Positions 43,596 through 53,561 of a stretch of 64,000 nt of DNA are shown here, one piece after another. A program made the translations under genes and the position numbers. How positions within the stretch are numbered: the stretch's first letter is position 1; every line of letters begins with the position of its first letter. Source of the stretch: Gari tellinella. Taxonomy: Eukaryota > Mollusca > Bivalvia > Cardiida > Psammobiidae. Under the pieces are notes generated by a model. That model was not told the DNA's origin and did not search any database. It saw only the letters and a program-made list of their open reading frames with translations. The stretch is taken from assembly GCA_922989275.2 (NCBI GenBank), contig OV277874.1, forward strand, positions 17,782,154-17,846,153. The letters are read 5' to 3'.

Positions 43596-44290
43596 TAAGA
43601 AATAATAAATTCATACCAGTGTTTTATCGTGCAACGGAACACTTGTAGCAGTTGAGATGCTTAGTACTTTAATCTCGAGACCGTAGACCGAGTGATTTAT
43701 TATCATCATCTCAACGACTACCCGCGTTCTATTGCACGATAAAACACTGGTATTAATTTCATATATCGAATCTAACCCTTTAACTTATCCACAATTTGCA
43801 CCGACGCAAAGACGTACGCATTTTCGAAGCCATATTACGTCAGTATCGTGTTTTATTGTGAATTCTAACACACTTCGCCCACACCCCTATATAAGCGAAG
43901 AAGGACCGTCTCAGTGTACGAATTTTCAGTAGAACACTCACGCGCTAAACGTTCGAACGTGACGTCATTTGGCTTCGAAAATGTGTACGCCAAGAAATGT
44001 AGCGCCGTTGCTTCGGTGCAAATTTCGGTTAAATTATGTGTTAGAATCGAAATAAAAAATTCATACCAGTGTTCTATCTAACAATCGAACACTGGTAGTC
44101 GTTGAGATGCTTGTAATTAAATCACTCGGCCTAAAGGCCTCGTGATTAAATTACTACGCATATCAACTCCTACCAGTGTTCGATTGCACGATAGAACACT
44201 GGTATGAATTTTTTATTTCTTAATTCAAACACAGTTGCGCCCTTATTTTTATTTAGGGGTGTGCGCGAGCTGTGTTAGAATAACGTTTTG
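43596..44290. repeat. Paired and nested palindromes with a central TATATAAG
   Basis: Hairpin 1 (about 43596-43775) and hairpin 2 (about 44045-44223) both have arms ATTCATACCAGTGTT...TATC / ATAGAACACTGGTATGAA. Between them CAATTTGCACCGACGC and GCATTTTCGAAGCC are mirrored by GGCTTCGAAAATGTG and CGGTGCAAATT, centred near CCCTATATAAGCG (43887). CCCACACCCCTATAT is mirrored again at 44255 (TTTAGGGGTGTGCG). No gene is supported. Confidence 0.78.
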
Positions 44291-44553
44291 TAAACAGCGT
44301 GGGCCCAATTTGTTCAAATGTATTTTTTGGGATTCTTAGAGTTGTCTGAAATATTATTCTCATGTAACAATGCTTGTTTTGTAAAATATACGTAGTTGTC
44401 TATCAGTAATGTAGTATTATGTCTGATGCCATGTAATACGTAATGTTATCTATTGCATTACAGTTTGCTGATTCTATCATCCATATCTGTCTGCCAAAGG
44501 TCATTGCTATTGTACTGTATGTATCGAATAGCTAGCTTCATTAATTTGTTAGT

Positions 44554-44812
44554 TTAACCCATTATCCCATAAATACGCTTTTTTACGTCTTTCATTTATT
44601 CCTCCACGAAAGAAAATAGTTCCACTTTATACCGTAAAGATTATGTATCATAAGAAAAAATTTCTATATCCTAGCTGATGGTAGTTTAAAGCAGGCAAAA
44701 TGTAAAACAGAATGTGCCTTATGGCGCATTCTGCTTTACTTTTTTGCCTGTTTTAAGTATTCACCTGGCTTCAAAACTAAAAATAACCTATGTTTAATGG
44801 AGTAAAGGGTTA
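44554..44812. mobile_element. Family C copy 4
   Basis: TTAACCCATTATCCCATAAA to AGTAAAGGGTTA. Hairpin GTTTAAAGCAGGCAAAATGT AAAACAG / GCTTTACTTTTTTGCCTGTT TTAAG around AATGTGCCTTATGGCGCATT. The GGTTGAAAG part of the usual stem is replaced on both arms by GGCAAAATG / TTTTTTGCC, i.e. paired changes. Confidence 0.88.
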
Positions 44813-45105
44813 TAAGCGCGTATGTAAGTATATGATTATGTAACGTACGTGGTACGTTGGTATATGCAAATGAGGCTTCCCAAACCGTTGTATGTTGGGA
44901 AGTGAGTCAATTATATAGCGCAACTAACATCATTTGGTGTGAGCTTAAGCTTTGCACCGACGGGGTTTGTTTTTGCTGGGTCACTCGGTTTGCACGTTAC
45001 AATAGGATTAAAACTGTTAGTAAAATAACAATGTCTTTGATGTTAAGAGTCGAACTGGTAAGTGCCATATAGATAAAGTATACCAGTATGAAGTATAAAG
45101 GTAAG

Positions 45106-45356
45106 TTAAACCTTTTCGCTCTCAATGAAGCTTAAGAGCGCGTTTGCAAACAGTTTGGATCCTGATCAGACGCCGCATAACGCGGCGTCTGATCAGAATC
45201 TAAACTGTTTGACACTCGTTTTGAAATTTCTTCAGTCATACTGCCTTATTTTCTTACTTCGAAACGACATTGCTGACAACAATATTGAAGCAGACGACAA
45301 TGAAACGGTGAAGGGGTAAAAATATCCCGAATAATTTAGAAGTGTGAAAGGTTTAA
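45106..45356 (+). mobile_element. Family B copy 8, near-complete
   Basis: TTAAACCTTTTCGCTCTCAA TGAAGC to AGTGTGAAAGGTTTAA. Core GCAAACAGTTTGGATCCTGA TCAGACGCCGCATAACG with mirror, GACACTCGTTTTGAAATTTC, TTCAGTCATACTGCC, GCTGACAACAATATTGAAGC and AGACGACAATGAAACGGTGA. Useful as a reference copy (251 bp). Confidence 0.9.
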
Positions 45357-45786
45357 CGATACATTTATGTAAAGCAACTCGAGGTCAGTGTCGCCGGGAT
45401 AGTTTCAGACCAGACATGAACGTTTTGATAATATCAGAATGTGCTTGATACGCGAATCCTCAACAGTATTTGGAACGTATCGGATATCTACCAATGTTCT
45501 GATAATGCATATAACTTGGAATATAGTCCACTTGCTTGCATAAATAAGCTATCGCATTTGAATATCCAATTTAATGCTGTAAGCTAAGACTTTTTGCATG
45601 ATTGAAGTGTTTTCTCTGGAAATTCTTACTCATAATTTGTTTGTAAAAATTGCTTCGTTTCTTTGTTCGCTTATACATTATATTTGGCTAAAGTAAAATA
45701 AATTTGCCGTTACATGTAATAGGCTCTTTGTCTTACGTTTTACCTGGTGTAATTACAAATATTATTTACGTATGCATGTATTGTTT

Positions 45787-46038
45787 TTAACCCTTTACCT
45801 GATATCCTATTTCTAGTACTTAAGATAGGTGACTACTTAAAGCAGGTTGAAAGTAAAGCAGAATACGCCTTAGGGCGCATTCTGCTTTACTTTCAGCCTG
45901 CTTTAAGCTATCGTGTGCTATAAAATAGAAAATATAGCCCATAATACTTATTCATTACTGATTAAATTGGAACTACTTTCTTCAGTGGATGAATAAATTA
46001 TATCCGCTAAAAGGCGCTTCTATGGGGTAAAGGGTTAA
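45787..46038. mobile_element. Family C copy 5
   Basis: TTAACCCTTTACCTGATATC to GGGGTAAAGGGTTAA. Hairpin TTAAAGCAGGTTGAAAGTAA AGC / GCTTTACTTTCAGCCTGCTT around AGAATACGCCTTAGGGCGCA. 252 bp, inverted in layout relative to copy 2 (GGCGCTTCTATGGGGT at the right end). Confidence 0.9.
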
Positions 46039-46124
46039 AGGAATACAGTGGAAACGTTATTATTTCCAGAACATTTTGAAAATTTCCCGACAGCGTTTTG
46101 AAAAGTTTGACAACACATTTGAAA

Positions 46125-46215
46125 CTGAGTGGCGAAGAGTTTTGAGTGATCTGACACCGGGAGGCAGATCAAATATGGGTAAGTTACCCATATTTAATCT
46201 GCCTCAAAACTGTTA
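46125..46215. repeat. Orphan hairpin with a rewritten stem
   Basis: GAGTTTTGAGTGATCTGACA CCGGGAGGCAGATCAAATAT GGGTAA pairs with TTACCCATATTTAATCTGCC TCAAAACTG. The flanks resemble an A core (AGTTTTGAG, CAAAACTGTTA), but the inner stem is new sequence. Confidence 0.6.
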
Positions 46216-46216
46216 G

Positions 46217-46579
46217 TACAGCGCTCCCTCTCTACAACGGCCCTCCCAACAACGATTCCCTCCTTACAACGACTCTTGTCGCTGTTCCCGAAACTGGCCA
46301 ATTATTTCTAACGCCTTTATTGCTGCAATATCGTCTGCTTAAAATTGTCGTCTGCTGTTTTTCTATAAGTTACATATTTGACCATTTCAGAATAAAACAC
46401 TTAATTACGAGTGACAAACAGCTTGATTCCAGATCAGACGCCGCGTTACGCGGCGTCTGATCTGGATTCAAGCTGTTTGCAAATGTAAGCCAAATTCCCT
46501 CCCTGTAACGACTCCCTCCGAACAACGAACATATTTTGTGTCTCCCATTGGGTGTCGTTGTAGAGAGGGAACGCTGTAA
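46217..46579 (-). mobile_element. Hairpin-core MITE, family D copy 5
   Basis: TACAGCGCTCCCTCTCTACA ACGGCCC at the left, GTTGTAGAGAGGGAACGCTG TA at the right. Core perfect: GACAAACAGCTTGATTCCAG ATCAGACGCCGCGTTACG with mirror. Motifs ATCGTCTGCTTAAAATTGTC and GTCTGCTG. 363 bp, opposite in orientation to copies 1 and 3. Confidence 0.92.
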
Positions 46580-47100
46580 TAGAAATAATAAGTTTAGCGT
46601 AAACGCGTTTATCGGGTAAGAATAACGTCTTCTACACTGTTACGCCCACTGGTATCAAATAACGCATGTTTAAGTTGTTTAATATGTAAGAAGATCCACT
46701 GTAATGAAAGCATCACCGATATTGAAATTTGGACCGACAAAGAAGTTCAAAGAAAGTGTGCAAGTATCCTTTATTATAGAATGACACGAAAGGCAAGGGG
46801 AATAAGACACGAAATGTAAGCTTTTCTACGTATTACATTTGCATTGGGAAACTATTTTGAATGTAACGAGATCATATTAAGTTGTTCATGTTGTGATTGT
46901 TATGACACAGTTGCCAGATTCCCACAATGTAACTGACTACCAGTCACAGCCCTAATGGCACCAACAGTTATTGACTTCAAGACAATTGTCACCATACCCG
47001 ATATAGTAGATTTAATCTAAACTACTATATTGCTTTTATTTGTTATCAATTCACTGTATATTTATCACTTTCACATTTGTAAATAATAATTTATGATACA
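46580..47100. other. Solo A terminus, then unassigned DNA
   Basis: TTTAGCGTAAACGCGTTTAT CGGGTAAGAATAACGTCTTC TACACTG at about 46591-46638 is the right terminus of an A element without its left half. The rest is unassigned; a near palindrome ATATAGTAGATTTAATCTAA ACTACTATAT lies at about 47000-47030. Confidence 0.55.
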
Positions 47101-47328
47101 GCGCCTTGTTGAGCCGAATTCTTCACACTACGAATTCTTCACACCTGTGAGGAATTCGTAGGAATTTCATACGAATATGTCACACATGTGTGAATAATTC
47201 GTACTGACTCTCAGCCCCCCTGACAGTAGATACGAATTCTTCACATGTCGATTTTTTTAAAAAACGAATGTAAAAATTTTGTGCATACGAAAACCTCACA
47301 CTTTCCAAAAAGCTTTTAGCCACCCAGA

Positions 47329-47785
47329 GGAATAAAAACATGGAAACAACATATTATTCCTCAATAAAGGGAACACATCAAATAGTTATTTTTCAAAGTT
47401 TTTTTCTCCTACAGTTCTTACATTCAGATGTTGACAAAATTTTCACAAATATTGATATTGTTGACGATTAAACAGTGGATTTAGACACATTCTAGAATTT
47501 AAAAGTGGTTAACATATATCATTTATAGATAACCCTATATGTAACTGGATTGACATGCGTTACTCTTTATGCAGACATTTGTATTTTGTAGAAAAAATAG
47601 TTCGGGTACCAATAATTCTTATTAGTGATTTCAGTAAATTAATGCTTTATCAATATTTGGGAAAATTTTGTCAACATCTGAATGTAAGAACTGTAGGAGA
47701 AAAAAACTTTGAAAAATAACTATTTGATGTGTTCCCTTTATTGAGGAATAATATGTTGTTTCCATGTTTTTATTGCTACTTCCTC
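47329..47785. repeat. Inverted repeat with ~135-bp arms and ~185-bp loop
   Basis: GGAATAAAAACATGGAAACA ACATATTATTCCTC to CATTCAGATGTTGACAAAAT TTTC is mirrored by GAAAATTTTGTCAACATCTG AATG to GAGGAATAATATGTTGTTTC CATGTTTTTATTG. The arms are nearly identical. Confidence 0.9.
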
Positions 47786-48699
47786 CTATTATTTTCTATT
47801 TTGTGAAAACATATGAAAAATCCAACATTTAAGGAAAATTACAACGCTGAAGAGGGGATTTCTGAGATTTTATGATCAAAAGCACGTGTCAAGAAAGTTA
47901 TTAAGAAAAGAACCAGTCCGAGGACTCCCTATTTTTATTTCATATTTCTGCACAGCAGGATATATACTAGCAATATGAAAATTTAAAAAAAAATGAATGT
48001 TTTGAAAATTCAAACAAACTGCCGCGATAGTCCTTAAATACCGGACGGGCAACGGTTTTAAGACGGGCGACCATCATCGCCCGATTTTTGTTATCGTGGG
48101 TTCAATATATGAATGAGGTTTATAAAGACGCGCTGATTTTTCTTCTTTGTTATGTTGCTCACTTTCATACATGGAACCATACTACCTATTGCCTGATCGT
48201 GTAGTCCACATCATGGGCATTCAGAAATAACGTGCAATACTGTGTGAGACCGGTGTTATCCGGTTGCCAGACGGGCGCCGGTGTAAAGACGAAATGTGTC
48301 CCCCTCTAAAGAGTGACACATGAGGACATTTTTTGTTGAAGAAAACTGTCCTTGGGACTTGCTTTGGCATAATACATGTAAAATGACCCGGGAGGTTAAT
48401 TTTCTGAGTCGAAAAATGTCCCGGGGTCACAATTCTGAGTGGTGGGGACACTTTTCGTCATTACACCGGCCGGTATAGGATAGGCAAAAGCCGGATAGAG
48501 ACGACCTTGGCCGACCTCTGACACGCTTGTATACGTTTGTATATTTGGTCAAAAGCTTTCTCGGGTCCGATTGACGTGTAAGGTGCCCGGAATCGACCGA
48601 TTTTAAATCGATGTCGTTTCGATGACCATAGTTGAAACTAGCTTTTAACTCCACTTTAAAATCAAACCGAGGCCAAGAATTCTGAGTTCATACTATGTT

Positions 48700-48960
48700 T
48701 ACAGTATTTCAGTCATATCTCGACATAAAGCTAATTGCAGATGGGAGAAGAAACCGGATGCACGTCATAAACTGTATCAGGTAAAAATTTGCATCTGGGT
48801 AAAAGCACCGAATTTCCGATAGCCAGCTTGAAGGCTTCTCCAAATGAAAAAGCCCAGGTGTTCAGATTAGGATTCGAACCAACAGCAGTAAGGAGCTAAG
48901 TGAGTGTAAGTCATAGTCACTATGAGCACTGGACCACGGCCACGGGTCCGATCCCTCCCT
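48700..48960 (-). repeat. tRNA-derived SINE, copy 2
   Basis: On the minus strand: TGGCCGTGGTCCAGTGCTCA as a tRNA-like 5' part, perfect B box GGTTCGAATCC (48880-48870), then GAAGCCTTCAAGCTGGC and CTTTATGTCGAGATATGACT GAAATAC, matching the copy at 35010. It lies inside the 2.5-kb TIR element. Confidence 0.75.
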
Positions 48961-49174
48961 ATCCCGTTAAGAATACCAACAATCTACCAGCATTCGGCCG
49001 GCAACCTGTCGTTCGTCTGCCTATTATGCCTCAATGGAAGCAGAGAACTAAGCATAAACTCAACGGAACTTAAGTTTGATCATGGGATAAAAAGGGCTGC
49101 ACTTATCCACAGATAATTCTTCGGATTTAGGTCGGCTGTTAAAGAGCATTTTTGATCAAATCGTAAAAACTGCA

Positions 49175-49430
49175 TGTAAAAGGGTGGATAACACAGTTTT
49201 AGCGCACCCGCTTCTTAACAATGTATCCCGAGTTCGATCCCAGGTCGTGACAGTACGTGAGAGGGTCGCCTATCCGAAGACGTTGGTTTTTCCTACTCAC
49301 TAGAGTACTCTAGTGTCATCCCACAATACGACGCAATACACCAGCTTTTGCGCTATGGAAAGTGATTTGCCTAAGTTGTTAGAACTTGTTTCATAAAGAA
49401 ATGTTAAACGGAAGGTGATGTGTGAAGAAT
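49175..49430 (+). repeat. tRNA-derived SINE of a second type
   Basis: TTTTAGCGCACCCG (A box-like) and CGAGTTCGATCCC (B box, 49231-49240) are spaced as in a tRNA. They are followed by GTTGGTTTTTCCTACTCACT and a TCATCCCACAATACGACGC block like the central domain of many metazoan SINEs, and a 3' end AAAGAAATGTTAAACGG. Also inside the 2.5-kb TIR element. Confidence 0.65.
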
Positions 49431-49725
49431 CCGTAGGTACCAACAGGTCTTTAAAAAAGGGGGTACGGAAATCTCACACTGCCATTGTGTGACATATTTG
49501 TACGAACTTCTTCACACATTGGTCACACGAGTGGAAGAATTCGTACGAATTCTTCACAGGTCTGATTACGGTGTGAAGAATTCGTAGTGTGAAGAATTCG
49601 GCTCAACAGCGCCTTCTCATAATCATCATTCTTGATGGAGAGAAGTATCACGAGAAGAATATTCTGTCCATAGTTCAGGCGAATATATAAATACTAAAAG
49701 TGGAGAAGACGTTATTCTTTCCCGT

Positions 49726-50005
49726 TTAACCCCTTCACTCTCAATGTGGCCAAAAAGCGCATTTGCAAACAGTTTGGATCCTGATCAGACGCCGCGTGAC
49801 GCGGCGTCTGATCAGGACCCAAACTGTTTTCTTACGCGGCGTCTGATCAGGATTCAAACTGTTTGATATTATGTTTGGATTTCCTTCAGTAACACTGCCT
49901 TACATTTAACTTTGAAACTACATTGCAGACAACATTATTGAAGCAGATGACAATGAAAAGGTAAAGGGGTAAACATATCACGATTAATTTGGCAGCGAAG
50001 AGTTG
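49726..50005 (+). mobile_element. Family B copy 9 with a duplicated hairpin arm
   Basis: TTAACCCCTTCACTCTCAAT GTGGCC to TTGGCAGCGAAGAGTT. After a complete core (GATCAGACGCCGCGTGACGC and mirror to CAGGACCCAAACTGTTT) the right arm repeats: CTTACGCGGCGTCTGATCAG GATTCAAACTGTTTG. A solo A left end (AGTGGAGAAGACGTTATTCT TTCCCG) immediately precedes it. Confidence 0.85.
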
Positions 50006-50089
50006 CAAATTTCGTTTGCTTGTGTGTCTTTTGTAGCCGTATCAACTTATCCACATCATCCCGAGTATTCTTGTATTGAGCAAATAGTT

Positions 50090-50293
50090 TGCGGACAGTT
50101 TAGATCCTGGTCAGACACCATGATGTACGCTTTTGGGGGTTTATTGACTACTGAAATTATTAGTTACGCGGCGTCTGATCTGGATTTAAACTGTTTGCAA
50201 ATTTAAGCAAAATCTTAATTTTCCCTCCCTCCGAACAACACACATACTCTGTGTCTCCTATTGGGTGTCGTTGTAGAGAGGGAGCACCACAGT
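50090..50293 (-). mobile_element. Family D copy 6, truncated
   Basis: GTTTGCGGACAGTTTAGATC CTGGTCAGAC..., then GCGGCGTCTGATCTGGATTT AAACTGTTTGCAAAT, CCCTCCGAACAACACACATA and CTATTGGGTGTCGTTGTAGA GAGGGAGCAC. Only the D half nearest the terminus is recognisable; the other side blends into a B-like sequence. Confidence 0.65.
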
Positions 50294-50435
50294 GAACAAA
50301 GATTTGCTGTCGGCGTCTGACAAAGCTCTTAACTGTTTGCCATTGAGATTAAAATGAATCATAAACGTTTTCAAGAACTTGTCATTTTCAACTATTAAAT
50401 ACATTGTGTTCGTGTCTAACGTCTTCTCCACTGTA
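50285..50435 (-). mobile_element. Decayed family A element
   Basis: CACAGTGAACAAAGATT, GGCGTCTGACAAAGCTCTTA ACTGTTTGCC, CGTTTTCAAGAACTTGTCAT TTTC and CGTCTTCTCCACTGTA follow in family A order. The left core arm is missing. Confidence 0.55.
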
Positions 50436-50861
50436 TACCTGTAGTATCGATAAGTTAAAACATGAACGGACTTGAATCTCATCGCCACGAGGCAATCACC
50501 ATACGATATGAACATAGCGGATTACTGTACAGAAAAAGTCAGCCAACTGTCTGTCTTTGATTGAATAGTAGCTATCTTATATTCACACCAACTCGTGTAA
50601 TATTGCCGATATGATATATACCATGCTTCACTAATGATAATGATGACTTCTGCTTTAAACCCCTTCACTGTCGTGACGTCACCAGGATTCATTCTGTACA
50701 AGTTATTGTCTACTAACACATTCGCAAACGTCAGTGTCGTGGCCTTGCATATAATTTCTTCCTTAGATCGGTTTGATGCCTTTAATCAAGGTCACGATTA
50801 TACAATCGAAGATTATTAAGTCCAGCTAGCTAAATTGCTTTACATACCTATATTTTAATGT

Positions 50862-50896
50862 TAAAACGTGGCTATGCCACGTTTTAACATTGGAAT
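50862..50896. repeat. 35-bp perfect hairpin
   Basis: AATGTTAAAACGTGGC and GCCACGTTTTAACATT pair around TAT. No TIR context. The surrounding 50436-51290 holds nothing else that I recognise. Confidence 0.7.
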
Positions 50897-51290
50897 ATGG
50901 GTATGCTCGACTTCAAGGTTGAGTTATTGTATAAAAACTGAATATATAATGTGCCTGTTACATGTATCTGTTGATTATGAATAAATAAAGATCGGGGTAT
51001 CAAGGTTCGACTGTCATTGGTGAGAAGATATTTCATACGATCCCTTGTGGACATTTGTTGATTTAGTGCTGTCGCACAGGACTGTTAATTGTTTATTCTT
51101 GGAAACAGACAAATCATTTCCTGTGTGAATTGACAATTTTACGCGCGAGGGAAAATCAGTGATATATTATCTTTGGTTGATAAATGGTCGCGACGGAATG
51201 TGGGAGAATAAAAACATAATATTAAATCTTCAAGTAGTGTCATTAGACTACGACACACTCACGATTTGTTAGAGAACATATACATGTGTA

Positions 51291-52860
51291 CAGTGCTGCC
51301 TCTCTACAACGGCCCTCCCAACAACGACTCACTCCTTAAAACGACCATTGCCGCTGTTCCTCAAACAAGACATAGATGAACGAATCGTTGTTTGGAGCGC
51401 CGTAAAAAGGTGGGAGGGAGCACTGTACAGCGGCAAGCATTGTTGTAAGGAAGGACTCGTTGTTCGGAGGGCCGTTGTAGGAGGGATCCATGTACAGCGA
51501 CAAACATTGTTGTAAGGCATTAATCGTTTGTTGGAGGGCCGTAATAGGGAGCATTGTACATATTTTATATTGTAAGGAAGGACTCGCTGTTCGGAGGGCC
51601 GTTGTAGGAGGGATCCATGTACAGCGACAAGCATTGTTGTAAGGCATTAATCGTTTGTTGGAGGGCCGTAATAGGGAGCATTGTACAGCTTTTATATTGT
51701 AAGGAAGGACTCGCTGTTCGGAGGGCCGTTGTAGGAGGGACCAATGTACAGCGACAAGCATTGTCGTAAGGCATGCATCGTTTGTTGGAGGGCCGTAATA
51801 GGGAGCATTGTACATATTTTATATTGTAAGGAAGGACTCGCTGTTCGGAGGGCCGTTGTCGGAGGGACCAATGTACAGCGACAAGCATTGTCGTAAGGCA
51901 TGCATCGTTTGTTGGAGGGCCGTAATAGGGAGCATTGTACATATTTTATATTGTAAGGAAGGACTCGCTGTTCGGAGGGCCGTTGTAGGAGGGACCAATG
52001 TACAGCGACAAGCATTGTCGTAAGGCATGCATCGTTTGTTGGAGGGCCGTAATAGGGAGCATTGTACCTATTTTATATTGTAAGGAAGGACTCGCTGTTC
52101 GGAGGGCCGTTGTAGGAGGGACCAATGTACAGCGACAAGCATTGTCGTAAGGCATGCATCGTCTGTTGGAGGGCCGTAATAGGGAGCATTGTACATATTT
52201 TATATTGTAAGGAAGGACTCGCTGTTCGGAGGGCCGTTGTAAGGAGGGGCACTGTACAGCGGCAAGCATTGTCGTAAGGCATGCATCGTTTGTTGGAGGG
52301 CCGTAATAGGGAGCATTGTACATATTTTATATTGTAAGGAAGGACTCGCTGTTCGGAGGGCCGTTGTAAGGAGGGGCACTGTACAGCGGCAAGCATTGTT
52401 GTAAGGCATGCATCGTTTGTTGGAGGGCCGTAATAGGGAGCATTGTACATATTTTATATTGTAAGGAAGGACTCGCTGTTCGGAGGGCCGTTGTAAGGAG
52501 GGGCACTGTACAGCGGCAAGCATTGTTGTAAGGAAGGACTCGTTGTTCGGAGGGTCGTTGTAGGAGGGATCCATGTACAGCGACAAGCATTGTTGTAAGG
52601 CATGAATCGTTTGTTGGAGGGCCGTAATAGGGAGCATTGTACATATTTTATATTGTAAGGAAGGACTCGCTGTTCGGAGGACCGTTGTAAGGAGGGGCAC
52701 TGTACAGAGGCAAACATTGTTGTTAGGAAGGAATCGTTGTTCAGAGGTCCGTTATAGGGATGGAGCACTGTACAGCGATAAGCATTGTTGTAAGGAAGGA
52801 ATCGTTTAGCAAAGGGCCGTTATAGGGGGGGGGGGGGGGGGGGTTGGGGGCACTGGACAG
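51291..52860. repeat. 127-bp satellite derived from the end of a family D MITE
   Basis: It starts with a D terminus (TACAGTGCTGCCTCTCTACA ACGGCCC). Units beginning TAAGGAAGGACTCG follow at 51446, 51573, 51700, 51827, 51954, 52081, 52208, 52335 and 52462, spaced exactly 127 bp, then at 52529 (67 bp later) and 52656 (127 bp later). Each unit is two related halves of 67 and 60 bp, both of the D-end form GTTGTAAGG...GTTGTTCGGAGGGCCGT...GGGAGCACTGTACA. A run of 19 G lies at 52825-52843. Minus-strand frames of 100-166 residues arise because the repeat lacks stops and 127 is not a multiple of three; they are not genes. Confidence 0.95.
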
Positions 52861-52907
52861 CACAGAAAGCTTTGTTTTTAGGAGGGAATCATTGTTCAGA
52901 GGGCCGT

Positions 52908-53062
52908 AATGGGTATCCTGGCGTCTGAATGGGCTCCAAACTGATTGTCACACATACTAACATGAGTAGTAAGAACAGACGTAAAGTTGTCATTTTCTAC
53001 GTTTTGATCCAATGCGTTTGCGTTCCGTTTGAACGGGAAAGATTAACGTGTTCTCCTCTGTA
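52908..53062 (-). mobile_element. Right half of a family A element
   Basis: GTATCCTGGCGTCTGAATGG GCTCCAAACTG, then ACGTTTTGATCCAATGCGTT TGCGTTCCGTTTGAACGGGA AAGATTAACGTGTTCTCCTC TGTA. The left half is absent. A further solo terminus (TTGGGAAATAATAACGTGTT CTCCACTGTA) follows at about 53101-53130. Confidence 0.75.
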
Positions 53063-53327
53063 GAATGATGCACTGTATTCGGAGGTGATGGTTAACCTTA
53101 TTGGGAAATAATAACGTGTTCTCCACTGTACGTATTTGTTACATTTGATCATATGGGCTTTCAGGACTGTGCATGACCGTAACTGTCAAGCAATTTGCTT
53201 GGAGAATTGTACAGATTAATTCGTTTCTGAATAAATATGAAATACACAAATAACAAGTGTCCTTGCATATTGTGGGATATTTATTTCTCTTTTGACAAGA
53301 TGTATGTGCAAAACACGACTGAATATA

Positions 53328-53536
53328 TATCAGTGGAGAAAACGCAAACGAAATGTAATTAACTGCAGAAAATGTCAAGTTTTTATAAAATTCTTCCGAT
53401 TCGTTTCATTCTATATATGGCAAACAGTTTGGAGCCTGATCAGACGCCGGGTTACCCGGCGTCTGATCTGGCTCCAAACTGTTTACAAAGGAAATAATAT
53501 CTTAAGCGTAAACGCGTTCATTTAGAAAGAATAAGT
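53328..53536 (+). mobile_element. Family A element, shortened (copy 19)
   Basis: TATCAGTGGAGAAAACGCAA ACGAAATG leads to an intact core (GCAAACAGTTTGGAGCCTGA TCAGACGCCGGGTTACC and mirror) and GCGTAAACGCGTTCATTTAG AAAGAATAAG. The left terminus has lost the TTATTCTTTCCC part and the right terminus its last bases. Confidence 0.78.
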
Positions 53537-53561
53537 CCAATGTATATACATGTTTAATGGT

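Larger units (their letters stand above)
47107..49608. mobile_element. 2.5-kb TIR element with subterminal ACGAATTCTTCACAC repeats
   Basis: Left end TGTTGAGCCGAATTCTTCAC ACTACG and right end GTAGTGTGAAGAATTCGGCT CAACA are inverted copies. The six bases GCGCCT flank both sides (47101-47106 and 49609-49614). Because CA also precedes the left copy, the target duplication could be read as 6-8 bp. Both subterminal zones (47107-47250 and 49415-49608) are packed with ACGAATTCTTCACAC or its mirror and with TGTGTGACATAT-type blocks. The interior has an inverted repeat (47329-47785), two SINE copies and no transposase frame. Confidence 0.8.

Noticed and set aside
48221..48654. Two 75-76-residue minus-strand frames inside the 2.5-kb TIR element, considered as transposase remnants
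   Set aside because: No DDE-type motif, zinc finger or any familiar signature is visible, and both are short.
51329..52768. Overlapping 100-166-residue minus-strand frames with repeated TALRTASPSLQYK-type text
   Set aside because: They are a stop-free reading of the 127-bp satellite. Since 127 is not a multiple of three the same text appears in all frames.
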